64,000 nt of DNA, from NCBI GenBank assembly GCA_050012775.1, contig JBEKGN010000020.1, forward strand, positions 22,551-86,550, in the 5' to 3' direction. The first letter of the stretch is position 1. Every line of letters starts with the position of its first letter. The notes beneath the pieces are model-generated. The model did no database searches and was not told the DNA's origin. It saw only the letters and a program-made list of their open reading frames with translations. The position numbers and the translations under genes were made by a program. Positions 44,261 to 52,793 of this stretch are shown piece by piece. This DNA comes from Roseiarcus sp050012775. GTDB lineage: Bacteria > Pseudomonadota > Alphaproteobacteria > Rhizobiales > Beijerinckiaceae.

Positions 44261-45907
44261 TTAGGACTCGCGCCTTTCGAGAAGAATGAGGGAGCCGTGG
44301 ACGCGGGCGTTGGCTTCGACGCGCAGGACCGCGGGCCGGCTCGTCTTCAGCGTGAACCATGGCGCGGCATTCGCCTGCAGCGCCGCGACGGCGTGAGCGA
44401 ACCGGCCCGAGGGGAGCAGCAGATAAGGCGCGTCCCATGTCGTCTCGACATTGAACGCGACGAGCCCGCCGGGCGGCGTCACGCGGGCGGCGGCGCGAAT
44501 GAACCCCTGGAGATCGCCGAGATAAATGAGCGAATCAGCGGCGAAGACGAGATCGAAGCGTTCGGACGTCTGTTCGAGAAACGCGATCATCTCGGCTTCG
44601 ACGAGCGAATCGTAAACCTGCCGCTCCGCCGCCTTGGCGAGCATGCGGGAGGAAAGATCGACGCCGACGAGCCGCGACCGGGCCGGTCTCAGATAGGGTC
44701 CGGCAAGGCCCGTCCCGCAGCCGAGATCGACCGCCCTCGGCAGCGCTTTGCCGGTCGTGGCGACGAGGCGGGCGAGCTTCTCCGGCACATGGTAGCCGAG
44801 CACGTCGACGAGTTGCTTGTCGAAGCTCTCGGCGAAGCGATCGAAATAGGCGACGAGATAGTCGCGCGGCGCCCGATCGAGCTTTTCGCCCGCGACCGCG
44901 TCGAGGAGATAACGCTGAATCGGATCATCTTGCGCGTTCGCCAGCTGCGCCCGACCCAGACGCAACGCCGCATCGCGATGACCGTAAGCGCTCAGGATCT
45001 GAAAGGCGGTTCGCGCGACGCTGGCTGAATCTTCCGCGTCGGATCCGGCGACGTCGCGATAGGCGGCGAACGCCGCCTCGACATCGGCGGCGATCATGGT
45101 TTCGATGAACCGCGCCAGGGCGAATCGCTGGATGAGCTTCTGGTCCTTGGCGCCAGAGGCGATCTGTTTCGCCAGGGCGCGGGCGGCGCCGCGGAAATCG
45201 CCGGTGAAGAACAGCGCCTGCCCGAGGCCCGCGTGGACAAGGGCGTTTTGGCAGCCGGCCGCGATAGCCTCGCGCCAGCATCGCGCGGCCTCCGCGTAAC
45301 GTCGTTGTTCGAAGCACAGAAGGCCGAGGCCGAAGGCGGCTTCGGCAAGCTTCGGATCGCGGGTCAATGCGGTCTTGAAGGCCTCTTCGGCGCGATTCTT
45401 GTCCGAAAGTTCGTTGGCGACCAGGGCAAGGCCGAGCCATGCGCGCGCCGGCGCCGGATCGAGGGCGAGCGCCCGTTCGAAGACGGACCTGGCTTCGGCC
45501 GCATCGCCCGCCGCATGCAGCGTGGAGCCGAGGTCCAGCCACAACGCCGCGTCGTCCGGCGCGATCGCCGCCGCGGTCGCGAGCACGACGCTGGCCGCTC
45601 GCGGATTGCCCGCCGCCCAATGGGTCAGGCCGAACCGCCTCAAGGCGTCCGCCGGCGGCGTCTCCTGCAGGAACAAAGCGTCGAGCGGTCTGTTTGCCGC
45701 CCGCCAAGCCGCGATCCGCGATGTGATCTCGGCGGCGTCGAGACGCGCGACGATTTGCGGCAGATCGAAGGCGGCGCCTTTCGCGAGCGGCCGGAAATCC
45801 TCGCCTTCCGCCGATTGAATGCCCAGATCCTGCCAGGATTGCAGCAACGCGCCCCCCTCGGTGGAACCGGTCCGCTTGCGCGCCGCACGTGAAATGCTTT
45901 TCGTCAT
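44261..45907 (-). CDS. TPR-repeat protein with C-terminal SAM methyltransferase domain
   Basis: A 548-residue fusion. The first 60 residues are a basic and low-complexity leader; residues about 80-330 contain TPR-like helical pairs (WLDLGSTLHAAGDAAEARSV, AWLGLALVANELSDKNRAEE, AAFGLGLLCFEQRRYAEAAR, ALVHAGLGQALFFTGDFRGA). The C-terminal part is a class I methyltransferase with motif I AVDLGCGTGLAGPYL, LVGVDLSSRMLAKA and FDLVFAADSLIYLGDL. The sequence YFDRFAESFDKQL just before the domain is typical of TPR-methyltransferase proteins. Target unknown. Convergent with the GNAT gene. Confidence 0.85.
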   Translation of the reverse strand: MTKSISRAARKRTGSTEGGALLQSWQDLGIQSAEGEDFRPLAKGAAFDLPQIVARLDAAEITSRIAAWRAANRPLDALFLQETPPADALRRFGLTHWAAGNPRAASVVLATAAAIAPDDAALWLDLGSTLHAAGDAAEARSVFERALALDPAPARAWLGLALVANELSDKNRAEEAFKTALTRDPKLAEAAFGLGLLCFEQRRYAEAARCWREAIAAGCQNALVHAGLGQALFFTGDFRGAARALAKQIASGAKDQKLIQRFALARFIETMIAADVEAAFAAYRDVAGSDAEDSASVARTAFQILSAYGHRDAALRLGRAQLANAQDDPIQRYLLDAVAGEKLDRAPRDYLVAYFDRFAESFDKQLVDVLGYHVPEKLARLVATTGKALPRAVDLGCGTGLAGPYLRPARSRLVGVDLSSRMLAKAAERQVYDSLVEAEMIAFLEQTSERFDLVFAADSLIYLGDLQGFIRAAARVTPPGGLVAFNVETTWDAPYLLLPSGRFAHAVAALQANAAPWFTLKTSRPAVLRVEANARVHGSLILLERRES

Positions 45908-46288
45908 TCCGAACTCCCGCGAAGGCTTAGAATCAAGGCCAGGATTTCATAGGATTGAATAGGGAGACTGGCGCGAACCTTACCAATCCCAAAGGGATAG
46001 GGAGGGACTCGCGTCGGCCCGACCGCGCGTTTCGGTCCGCTCGCGCGCATTGACTTCGGCGCCGCGACGTGGTTTCCCAACGTTCCCTTGGCGCCTTCGG
46101 CGCCGTGATCGGACCCGTGCGATGACGCGCCGCGTGTCGAAAACGACGAGCAAATCGCTCGCCGCCGTTAAAGGCGGCGCGACGCTTTAGCTGCGCCTCG
46201 GCTCCGGCACATCCCCCGGCGGGGCGTCGAGGAGCCTGCCCTGACGGGCGAAGCGGGGGAAAAACCGCCAGCACAAGGATCAACTCTC
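45908..46288. other. Upstream region of asd without recognised gene
   Basis: 381 bases between the divergent TPR-methyltransferase and asd genes. It contains several short GC hairpins (for example GCGCC-TTC-GGCGC near 46091-46103 and GCCGCC-GTTAAA-GGCGGC near 46159-46176). Promoters for both genes must be here; I could not assign boxes or a known leader RNA. Confidence 0.5.
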
Positions 46289-47326
46289 ATGCAAGGCTTC
46301 AAGGTCGCGGTCGTCGGCGCCACCGGCAATGTCGGCCGCGAAATGCTCGCCATTCTCGCCGAGCGGCGCTTTCCCGTTTCCGAGGTCGTCGCCTTGGCGT
46401 CGTCGCGTTCGATCGGCAAGGAGGTGTCGTTCGGCGATCGGATTCTCAAGTGCAAGGCGCTCGAGAATTACGACTTTTCCTCGACCGACATTTGCCTGAT
46501 GTCGGCGGGCGGCGCGGTGTCGAAGGATTGGTCGCCGCGCATTGGCGCGCAGGGCTGCGTCGTCATCGACAATTCCTCCGCCTGGCGCATGGACCCGGCG
46601 GTGCCGCTCGTCGTGCCGGAGGTCAATGCCGAGGCGGCTAAGAACTTCGGCGCCAAGAACATCATCGCCAACCCGAATTGCTCGACGGCGCAGCTGGTCG
46701 TCGCCCTGAAGCCGCTGCACGACAAGGCGCGCATCCGGCGCGTCGTCGTCTCGACCTATCAGTCGGTGTCCGGCGCCGGCAAGGACGCGATGGACGAACT
46801 CTTTTCGCAGACGCGCGCGGTGTTCGTCTCCGATCCGGTCGTGCCGAAGAAGTTCCCCAAGCGCATCGCCTTCAACGTCATCCCGCAAATCGACGTCTTC
46901 ATGGACGACGGCGCCACCAAGGAAGAGTGGAAGATGATGGTCGAGACCAAGAAGATCCTCGATCCCAAGATCAAGCTGACCGCCACATGCGTGCGCGTGC
47001 CGGTCTTCATCGGCCATTCCGAGGCAGTCAACATCGAGTTCGAGAACCCGATCAGCGCCGACGAAGCGCGCGAGATCTTGCGCGAGGCGCCAGGGTGCCT
47101 GGTCATCGACCGGCGCGAGCCGGGCGGCTACATCACGCCGCATGAATCCGCCGGCGAGGACGCGACCTATATCTCGCGCATTCGCGAGGATCCGACCGTC
47201 GAAAACGGCCTCAACCTGTGGTGCGTCTCGGACAATCTGCGCAAGGGCGCCGCGCTCAACGCCGTGCAGATCGCCGAGGTTCTCATCAACCGCGGCTGGC
47301 TGAAGCCGAAGCAGAAAGTGGCGTAA
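46289..47326 (+). CDS. asd: Aspartate-semialdehyde dehydrogenase
   Basis: A 345-residue enzyme that reduces aspartyl phosphate to aspartate semialdehyde in lysine, threonine and methionine synthesis. Features: VAVVGATGNVGREMLAILAE (NADP site), CLMSAGGAVSKDW, IDNSSAWRMD, the nucleophile Cys in IIANPNCSTAQLVVALKPLH, STYQSVSGAGK and RVPVFIGHSEAVNIEFE. The start ATG 46289 and full length are normal. Confidence 0.97.
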   Translation: MQGFKVAVVGATGNVGREMLAILAERRFPVSEVVALASSRSIGKEVSFGDRILKCKALENYDFSSTDICLMSAGGAVSKDWSPRIGAQGCVVIDNSSAWRMDPAVPLVVPEVNAEAAKNFGAKNIIANPNCSTAQLVVALKPLHDKARIRRVVVSTYQSVSGAGKDAMDELFSQTRAVFVSDPVVPKKFPKRIAFNVIPQIDVFMDDGATKEEWKMMVETKKILDPKIKLTATCVRVPVFIGHSEAVNIEFENPISADEAREILREAPGCLVIDRREPGGYITPHESAGEDATYISRIREDPTVENGLNLWCVSDNLRKGAALNAVQIAEVLINRGWLKPKQKVA

Positions 47327-47331
47327 GCGTC

Positions 47332-47910
47332 ATGGCCGGATTGAGATCCGTCATTCCGGCCGACGCGGTCCTGCTGACGATCGACATGCAAAGGGGTTTT
47401 GACGCGCCGGGGCGCCCGGCGCTCAGCTCGCGGCCCGACGGGCCGGCCCTGGGTTTGCTCAAAGCCTGGCGTGAAAGCGGCCGGATCGTCGTTCACGTGC
47501 GCCATGATTCGGTCGAGCCGGGCTCGCCCTTCGCGCCGGGCCTTCCCGGCAACGCCCTGCGCGACGGTTTTTCCCCCGAGCCGGGCGAAGCCTTGGTGAC
47601 GAAGAGCGTCAACGCCGCGTTCATCGGCACCGACCTCGACTTGCGGTTGCGGAGAATGGGAGCGACGACGATCGTCGCGCTGGGCCTGACGACCGACCGG
47701 TGCGTTTCCACGACGGTGCGCGTCGGCGCGAACATCGGCTACCGCATGATCATCGCGGCCGACGCTTGCGCCGCCTTCGATCAGCCCGGCCTCGACGGCG
47801 CGATGATCGTCGCGGCGCAAGTGCACGCCGTTCATCTGGCGACGCTGGCCAACGAATTCGCCGAAGTCGCTGATGTCGAGGACATCGTCGCGGGCCTGGG
47901 TCGGGTTTGA
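47332..47910 (+). CDS. Isochorismatase-like cysteine hydrolase
   Basis: A 192-residue hydrolase of the isochorismatase superfamily: catalytic Asp in LLTIDMQRGF, the Lys region VTKSVNAAFIGTDLDLRLR and the Cys in LGLTTDRCVSTTVRVGANIG. Family members hydrolyse amides such as nicotinamide or N-carbamoyl compounds, or isochorismate; the substrate is not evident. It follows asd by only 5 bases and is likely co-transcribed. Confidence 0.88.
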   Translation: MAGLRSVIPADAVLLTIDMQRGFDAPGRPALSSRPDGPALGLLKAWRESGRIVVHVRHDSVEPGSPFAPGLPGNALRDGFSPEPGEALVTKSVNAAFIGTDLDLRLRRMGATTIVALGLTTDRCVSTTVRVGANIGYRMIIAADACAAFDQPGLDGAMIVAAQVHAVHLATLANEFAEVADVEDIVAGLGRV

Positions 47911-48055
47911 CGGAGAGCGCGCCTGCGTCGCGGGCTCGACTTGCGCCCCCACGCCCGGTCCCCGCGCGCGGCGGGAGGCCGGACGATCGTGGTTTCTTGC
48001 GCCTCATTTCTGCTAGGATGCGGCGGCACGTTCCGCCCTTCACACCGGTACCCCT

Positions 48056-49003
48056 ATGATGGCGCCTGACTCGGACATTCGCCTGCTTACGTCGCCGCGC
48101 ATCTTCCTTGTCGGCATGGCGGCCTTCCTTATTCTGGTCGGCTTCGTCGTGCTGATCCTCTACAAGCAGATCGTGATCGCCTTCGACGCCAATCCCGGGC
48201 TCAACGGCCTCATCGTCGGCGTTCTCGCGATCGGATCTCTGTTCGCCTTTCGACAGGTTTTCCGATTGTTTCGGGAAATTCACTGGGTCAATTCGCTCGT
48301 CGCGCCAGGACGCGCGGCTCGCGTCCGGTCGCCGCGCCTGCTCGGGCCGATGGCGACGATGCTCAACGCCGGCGCCGGAGCGCGCGGCCTATCGACGACG
48401 ACGACCCGTGCGATCCTCGATTCGGTCGGCACGCGCCTCGACGAGGGGCGCGAGCTCAACCGCTATCTCGTCGGCCTGTTGGTCTTCCTGGGCCTGCTCG
48501 GCACTTTCTGGGGCCTGTTGGAGACGGTCCACTCGATCAGCGGCGTCATCGACAGCATGAAGACCGGCGCCGACACCACGACGATGTTCGACGATCTCAA
48601 GAGCGGCCTTTCGGCGCCGATCGCCGGCATGAGCGTTTCCTTCACGTCGTCGCTGTTCGGCCTGGCCGGCTCGCTGATCCTCGGCTTTCTCGACCTTCAG
48701 GCCGGGCAGGCGCAGAATCGCTTCTATACCGAGCTGGAGGACTTTCTCGCCAGCCATGTCGAGACCAGCCCGCCTCCGGCGCTCGAGACGCATGGGGAAA
48801 AGGCCGTGGTCGCCGGCGATGGGTTCGATCAGCGCAAAGGCGCCGCGGCGATGGCCAGCCTGGCCGAAGGCATTCAATCGCTGGTGACGCACATGCGCCA
48901 GGAGCAGCAACAAATTCGCGATTGGGTCGAGGCGCAAGCCGCCCAGCAGGAGGACATCCGCAAGCTCCTGCGACGGCTCGTGAGCGAACGCGAAGCGCGC
49001 TGA
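48056..49003 (+). CDS. MotA/TolQ/ExbB-like proton-channel protein
   Basis: A 315-residue membrane protein with helices at about residues 18-38 and 54-72, a cytoplasmic stretch, then helices near 143-165 (LLVFLGLLGTFWGLLETVHS) and 190-213 (GMSVSFTSSLFGLAGSLILG), the MotA/ExbB signature. The C-terminal tail is predicted helical with Gln/Glu-rich coils (MRQEQQQIRDWVEAQAAQQE). It is paired with the OmpA-like protein downstream, so the two probably form a proton-driven envelope complex. No flagellar or Tol genes are adjacent. Confidence 0.85.
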   Translation: MMAPDSDIRLLTSPRIFLVGMAAFLILVGFVVLILYKQIVIAFDANPGLNGLIVGVLAIGSLFAFRQVFRLFREIHWVNSLVAPGRAARVRSPRLLGPMATMLNAGAGARGLSTTTTRAILDSVGTRLDEGRELNRYLVGLLVFLGLLGTFWGLLETVHSISGVIDSMKTGADTTTMFDDLKSGLSAPIAGMSVSFTSSLFGLAGSLILGFLDLQAGQAQNRFYTELEDFLASHVETSPPPALETHGEKAVVAGDGFDQRKGAAAMASLAEGIQSLVTHMRQEQQQIRDWVEAQAAQQEDIRKLLRRLVSEREAR

Positions 49004-49051
49004 GCGCGTTCGACCGAAGGCGCGCTTCGCGCCGAATCAAGGAGTTATGCG

Positions 49052-50077
49052 ATGGCGCTGTCGCGCAGCCGCCGCTACGAGAGCGTGAATTATTGGCCCG
49101 GCTTCGTCGACGCGCTGTCGACGATGTTGCTGGTGATCATTTTCCTGCTGTCGGTCTTCATGCTCGCGCAATTCTTCCTTTCGCGCGAAGTGACGGGCAA
49201 GGACACCGCGCTCGCCAAGCTCAACCGCCAGATCGAGGAGCTGACGAGCCTGCTCGCTCTGGAGCACTCGCAAAAGAGCGAAGACCAGATGAAGATCGCC
49301 ACGCTCTCGGCGACGCTCGAAGCTTCGCAAGCCGAGCGGCAGCGCTTGCTGGACGCGGCCTCGCAGGGCGGCGTCAGCGCCGAGGCGGCGAGCGACAAGG
49401 CGAGCGCCGCCGCCAACGCGCTGGATTCGCAAAGGCAGATCTCGGCGCGGGCGCTGGCGCAGGTCGACATTCTCAATCAGCAGATCGCGGCGCTGCGCAA
49501 GCAGCTGGCGGCGATTCAGGAAGCGCTCGACGCTTCGCAAACGTCGGACAAGGAGGCGCAGGCCAAGATCGCGGATCTCGGTCAGCGCCTCAATGTCGCG
49601 CTGGCGCAGAAGGTGCAGGAACTCTCGCGCTATCGCTCGGATTTCTTCGGCCGCCTGCGTCAGATTCTCGGCTCGCGGCCGGACATCCGCGTCGTCGGCG
49701 ACCGCTTCGTGTTCGAATCCTCGGTGCTGTTCGAATCCGGCAAGGCGGACGTCAGCGCGGCGGGGCGCCAGTCGCTCGACAGCCTGGCCGCCGCCGTGCT
49801 CGATCTCGAACGCGAGATTCCGCCCGATATTCCCTGGATCCTGCGCATCGACGGCCACACCGACTCCAAGGCGATCACCGGCGGGCAATTCAAGTCGAAC
49901 TGGGATTTGTCGGCCGCGCGCGCGATCGCCGTCGTGGAATATCTCGTCTCCAAGGGCATCGAGCCGACGCGTCTGGCCGCCGCCGGCTTCGGCGAATTCC
50001 AACCGATCGACACGGGAACCGACGACGAAGCGCTGGCGCGCAACCGCCGCATCGAATTGAAGCTGACCGAGCGGTGA
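49052..50077 (+). CDS. OmpA/MotB-like peptidoglycan-binding protein with coiled coil
   Basis: A 341-residue protein with one N-terminal membrane helix (FVDALSTMLLVIIFLLSVFM), a long coiled coil (about residues 45-190, for example LAKLNRQIEELTSLLALEHS) and a C-terminal OmpA domain with DGHTDSKAITGGQFKSNWDL and LSAARAIAVVEYLVSKGIEP. The stator-like partner of the MotA/ExbB-type protein, anchoring it to peptidoglycan. Its stop overlaps the GTG of the next gene. Confidence 0.88.
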   Translation: MALSRSRRYESVNYWPGFVDALSTMLLVIIFLLSVFMLAQFFLSREVTGKDTALAKLNRQIEELTSLLALEHSQKSEDQMKIATLSATLEASQAERQRLLDAASQGGVSAEAASDKASAAANALDSQRQISARALAQVDILNQQIAALRKQLAAIQEALDASQTSDKEAQAKIADLGQRLNVALAQKVQELSRYRSDFFGRLRQILGSRPDIRVVGDRFVFESSVLFESGKADVSAAGRQSLDSLAAAVLDLEREIPPDIPWILRIDGHTDSKAITGGQFKSNWDLSAARAIAVVEYLVSKGIEPTRLAAAGFGEFQPIDTGTDDEALARNRRIELKLTER

Positions 50078-50541
50078 GCGGGTCGCGCCGCGTCTTGCGA
50101 GCGTTCGAGCCCTCCGACATGGACGGCGTCGCCGACCTCTGGGTCGCCGCCTGGAAGACGACGGGCTTGCCCATCGATTTTGACGCGCGCCGCGATTGGC
50201 TCGTCGGCCGATTGGCGCAAGTCGCGCGGGAGGGCGCGGACGTTCTCGTCGGCGTCGACGCGCAGGGGCGCCCCGCCGGCTTGGTCACCATCGATCCGGC
50301 GAACGGCTATGTCGATCAGCTCTGCGTCGCGCCGAACGAGCGCGGCGGCGGCCTCGCGCGCGCGCTGATGGACGAGGCCAAGCGACGCGCTCCGGGCCGC
50401 GTCGATCTGGCCGTCAACGTCGAAAATCCCCGCGCTTGCCGCTTTTACGAGCGCGAGGGCTTCCTCGTCGTCGGGGTCGGAACCTCCCCCTTTTCGGGCC
50501 TGCCGATGCTGCATCTGCGATGGCGGGTGGAGGGCGGGTGA
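50074..50541 (+). CDS. GNAT family N-acetyltransferase
   Basis: A 155-residue acetyltransferase starting at GTG 50074, overlapping the upstream stop. Motifs: VLRAFEPSDMDGVADLWVAA, GLVTIDPANGYVDQLCVAPN, ERGGGLARALMDEAKRRAPG (acetyl-CoA P-loop) and NVENPRACRFYEREGFLVVG. Probably translated together with the OmpA-like gene. Substrate unknown. Confidence 0.87.
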   Translation: MSGSRRVLRAFEPSDMDGVADLWVAAWKTTGLPIDFDARRDWLVGRLAQVAREGADVLVGVDAQGRPAGLVTIDPANGYVDQLCVAPNERGGGLARALMDEAKRRAPGRVDLAVNVENPRACRFYEREGFLVVGVGTSPFSGLPMLHLRWRVEGG

Positions 50542-50657
50542 GGCGGGCGGGGCGCGAAAGGGGAACGATTGGGGGTGGCGCCGGAGCCCTATGGAATTGC
50601 GTAAGACATGATAGCATGGTATGCGGATAAGCGGATAAACGCCTATCAGGAGGCATT

Positions 50658-50921
50658 ATGCCGAGCGACGTCACCACCCGCTGGACCGTGTCCGTTTCCA
50701 AGGACACCGACATTGCGGTGCGAAGCTTTCTCGCGCAGCGCGGGATGAAGAAGGGCGACCTGTCGAAATTCATCGAGGAAGCCGTCAAATGGCGCGTGCT
50801 CGATCAGACCATGGCCGAGGCGCGCGGCAAATTCGCCGACCTGCCGCCGGAGGCGCTGGACTCCCTGATCGACGAAGCGGTCGCGGCCACGCGCCAAGCC
50901 GACGCCCCGAAAGCCGGGTGA
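50658..50921 (+). CDS. Ribbon-helix-helix-like antitoxin
   Basis: An 87-residue protein: TTRWTVSVSKDTDIAVRSFL, AQRGMKKGDLSKFIEEAVKW, then an acidic C-terminus. The beta-strand/helix pattern (WTVSVSKDTDIAVRSFLAQR) fits an Arc/MetJ-type RHH antitoxin. AGGAGG precedes the ATG. It lies 3 bases upstream of a PIN toxin gene, the standard antitoxin-toxin order. The 115 bases upstream contain GCGGATAAGCGGATAAACGC, a possible autoregulatory site. Confidence 0.8.
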   Translation: MPSDVTTRWTVSVSKDTDIAVRSFLAQRGMKKGDLSKFIEEAVKWRVLDQTMAEARGKFADLPPEALDSLIDEAVAATRQADAPKAG

Positions 50922-50924
50922 GGC

Positions 50925-51344
50925 GTGCGGCTCGTCGTCGACACGAACATTCTCGTCAGCGCGTTGTTGTCGAGCGCGTCGCTGCCGGCGCATCTCATCG
51001 TGCTATGGCGCGAAGGCCGATTCGACCTCTTGACCTCGGCCGATCAGCTCGACGAGTTGATGCGCGTGTCCCGCTATCCCAAGATACGCGAGCGGCTGGC
51101 CCCGGCGCTGGCGGGACGCCTCATCAACGAACTGCGCGAAATCGCCGTCGTGGTGAAAGACTTGCCCGTCGTCACGGTCTCCCCCGACCCTTATGACAAC
51201 TTCCTGCTGGCGACGGCCGTCGCGGGTTCGGCGGACTTTCTCGTGACCGGCGACAAGCGCGACCTGCTGCCCCTCAAGCTCTATGAGGGCGCAAAGATCG
51301 TCACGGTCCGCGAGTTCCTCATCTTTCACAGGCGGCTGCCGTGA
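50925..51344 (+). CDS. PIN-domain toxin (putative RNase)
   Basis: A 139-residue PIN-family protein: catalytic Asp in RLVVDTNILVSALLSS, DQLDELMRVSRYPKI, and the conserved acidic DPYDNFLLATAVAGSADFLV TGDKRDLL. Four acidic residues for Mg-dependent RNase activity are present. The start is GTG 50925, 3 bases after the antitoxin stop. PIN toxins of this group cleave tRNA or rRNA; the target here is unknown. Confidence 0.87.
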   Translation: MRLVVDTNILVSALLSSASLPAHLIVLWREGRFDLLTSADQLDELMRVSRYPKIRERLAPALAGRLINELREIAVVVKDLPVVTVSPDPYDNFLLATAVAGSADFLVTGDKRDLLPLKLYEGAKIVTVREFLIFHRRLP

Positions 51345-51433
51345 GGGCGCGGCGCCGGCGCGGCCCAGTCAAACTGGAGAGGGCAATTCGTCTCATGTCC
51401 CTGTAAAGCCATTCGGTTTGCTTCGTCGCCATA

Positions 51434-51453
51434 GCTCGGCGCTCGCGCCGAGC
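51434..51453. terminator. Candidate bidirectional terminator hairpin
   Basis: GCTCGGCGC-TC-GCGCCGAGC, a perfect 9-bp stem between the convergent PIN toxin and aldo/keto reductase genes. A weak TCTCTT tract follows on the plus strand. Position supports a shared terminator. Confidence 0.55.
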
Positions 51454-51522
51454 GTCTCTTAGCGCGACGGACGCGCTTCAGCGCGCCCTGTGGCTCCTCG
51501 AATGACGGCGTTCGCTATCGCC

Positions 51523-52581
51523 TCACTTCGCCAAATACGGTGCCAGCAGCGCCAAATCCGCGGCGCCCAACCGGTCCGTCGCCGCGATGGCCTGATGCCA
51601 ATAGGGATAGATCAGCGTCGGCTGACTGACCTTGTCGAGGCGCGCCCGCTCCTCGGCCGTCAGCTTCGCCTCGACGCAGGCGAGATTGTCCTTGAATTGC
51701 GCCTCGGTGCGCCCGCCGATGATCAGCGACGTGACGCTCGGGCGGTCCAGCAACCAGGCGAGCGCGATTCGCGCCGCCGAGACGCCGTGGGCCTCGCCGA
51801 TCGCCACGAGTTCGTCGACGATGTCCCACAGCTTGGCCTCGTCGGCGATCGGCGGCTCGTTCCAGCCCCTCATCTGCCGCGTCCCTTCGGGCGCGCTTCT
51901 GTCGCGCCGGTGCTTGCCCGACAGTAGGCCGCCGGCGATCGGGCTCCAGACGAGCACGCCGAGCTTCTGGTCGAGCGCGAGCGGGATCAGTTCGTATTCG
52001 GCCTCGCGCGCCTGCAATGTGTAATGAATCTGCTGCGAGACGAAGGGAATCCGGCCATCGCGTCGCGCGATTTCCATCGCCTTCATGACGTGCCAGCCGG
52101 AATAATTGGAGCAACCGACGTATCGCACCTTGCCGGCGCGCACGAGGCTGTCGAGCGCCTCCAGCGTCTCCTCGAGCGGCGTCTGGCCGTCCCATTGGTG
52201 CACCTGATAGAGATCGATCACGTCGGTGCGCAGGCGCGTCAGGCTTTCCTCGCAGGCGCGAATCAGATGCCAGCGCGAAAGACCGGCGTCGTTCGGCCCC
52301 TTGCCCATCGCGAAGCGCGCCTTGGAGGCGATGAGCATCCCCGGCTTGCGTTTGCCGCCCATCGCCTCGCCGATCAACGATTCGGACGCGCCGGCCGAAT
52401 AAATGTCGGCGGTGTCGATGAGATTGACGCCGGCGTCGGCGACGAGGTCGATCAGCCGCCGCACTTCCTCGAGCGAGACGTTGCCGATTTTGGCGAAGCC
52501 GCCCGTCCCGCCAAAGGTCATCGTGCCCATCGTTAAGACCGAGACCCTCAGTCCCGAATTACCTAATTGTCGATATTCCAT
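51523..52581 (-). CDS. Aldo/keto reductase
   Basis: A 352-residue NADPH-dependent oxidoreductase: N-terminal MEYRQLGNSGLRVSVLTMGT, active-site Asp/Tyr region NLIDTADIYSAGASESLIGE, Lys in LIASKARFAMG, His in DVIDLYQVHQWDGQTPLEE, and WSPIAGGLLSGK plus LIIGGRTEAQFKDNLA. The ATG at 52581 follows AGAAAG; a longer reading to 52641 is unsupported. Isolated gene; substrate unknown. Confidence 0.92.
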   Translation of the reverse strand: MEYRQLGNSGLRVSVLTMGTMTFGGTGGFAKIGNVSLEEVRRLIDLVADAGVNLIDTADIYSAGASESLIGEAMGGKRKPGMLIASKARFAMGKGPNDAGLSRWHLIRACEESLTRLRTDVIDLYQVHQWDGQTPLEETLEALDSLVRAGKVRYVGCSNYSGWHVMKAMEIARRDGRIPFVSQQIHYTLQAREAEYELIPLALDQKLGVLVWSPIAGGLLSGKHRRDRSAPEGTRQMRGWNEPPIADEAKLWDIVDELVAIGEAHGVSAARIALAWLLDRPSVTSLIIGGRTEAQFKDNLACVEAKLTAEERARLDKVSQPTLIYPYWHQAIAATDRLGAADLALLAPYLAK

Positions 52582-52793
52582 CTTTCTTCTCCACGGCGGC
52601 GCTTTGCGCGCGGGGTTTTCGCCCCGGCGAAAACAGGGCATAAATGCGCGGTAGGAACTAACATGTTAGCGGCCCCGATGCAAAATTGCGCCCGGCAAGA
52701 CGTGTCGCAAGTTCCCTGTCAGGATTACGGGACAGCATGTCCCCGTAAAGCCGATCTTGCCGCAGATCAGCGCCGCGATGCCGGCGGTCGGCG

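Noticed and set aside
48056..50077. Zorya-type defence system (ZorA/ZorB)
   Set aside because: MotA-like and OmpA-like proteins are present, but no ZorC, ZorD or ZorE follows; the next gene is an acetyltransferase.
51397..52755. Short shared string around CATGTCCC-GTAAAGCC on both sides of the aldo/keto reductase
   Set aside because: Only about 17 bases with a mismatch and no element ends; could be chance or an old remnant.
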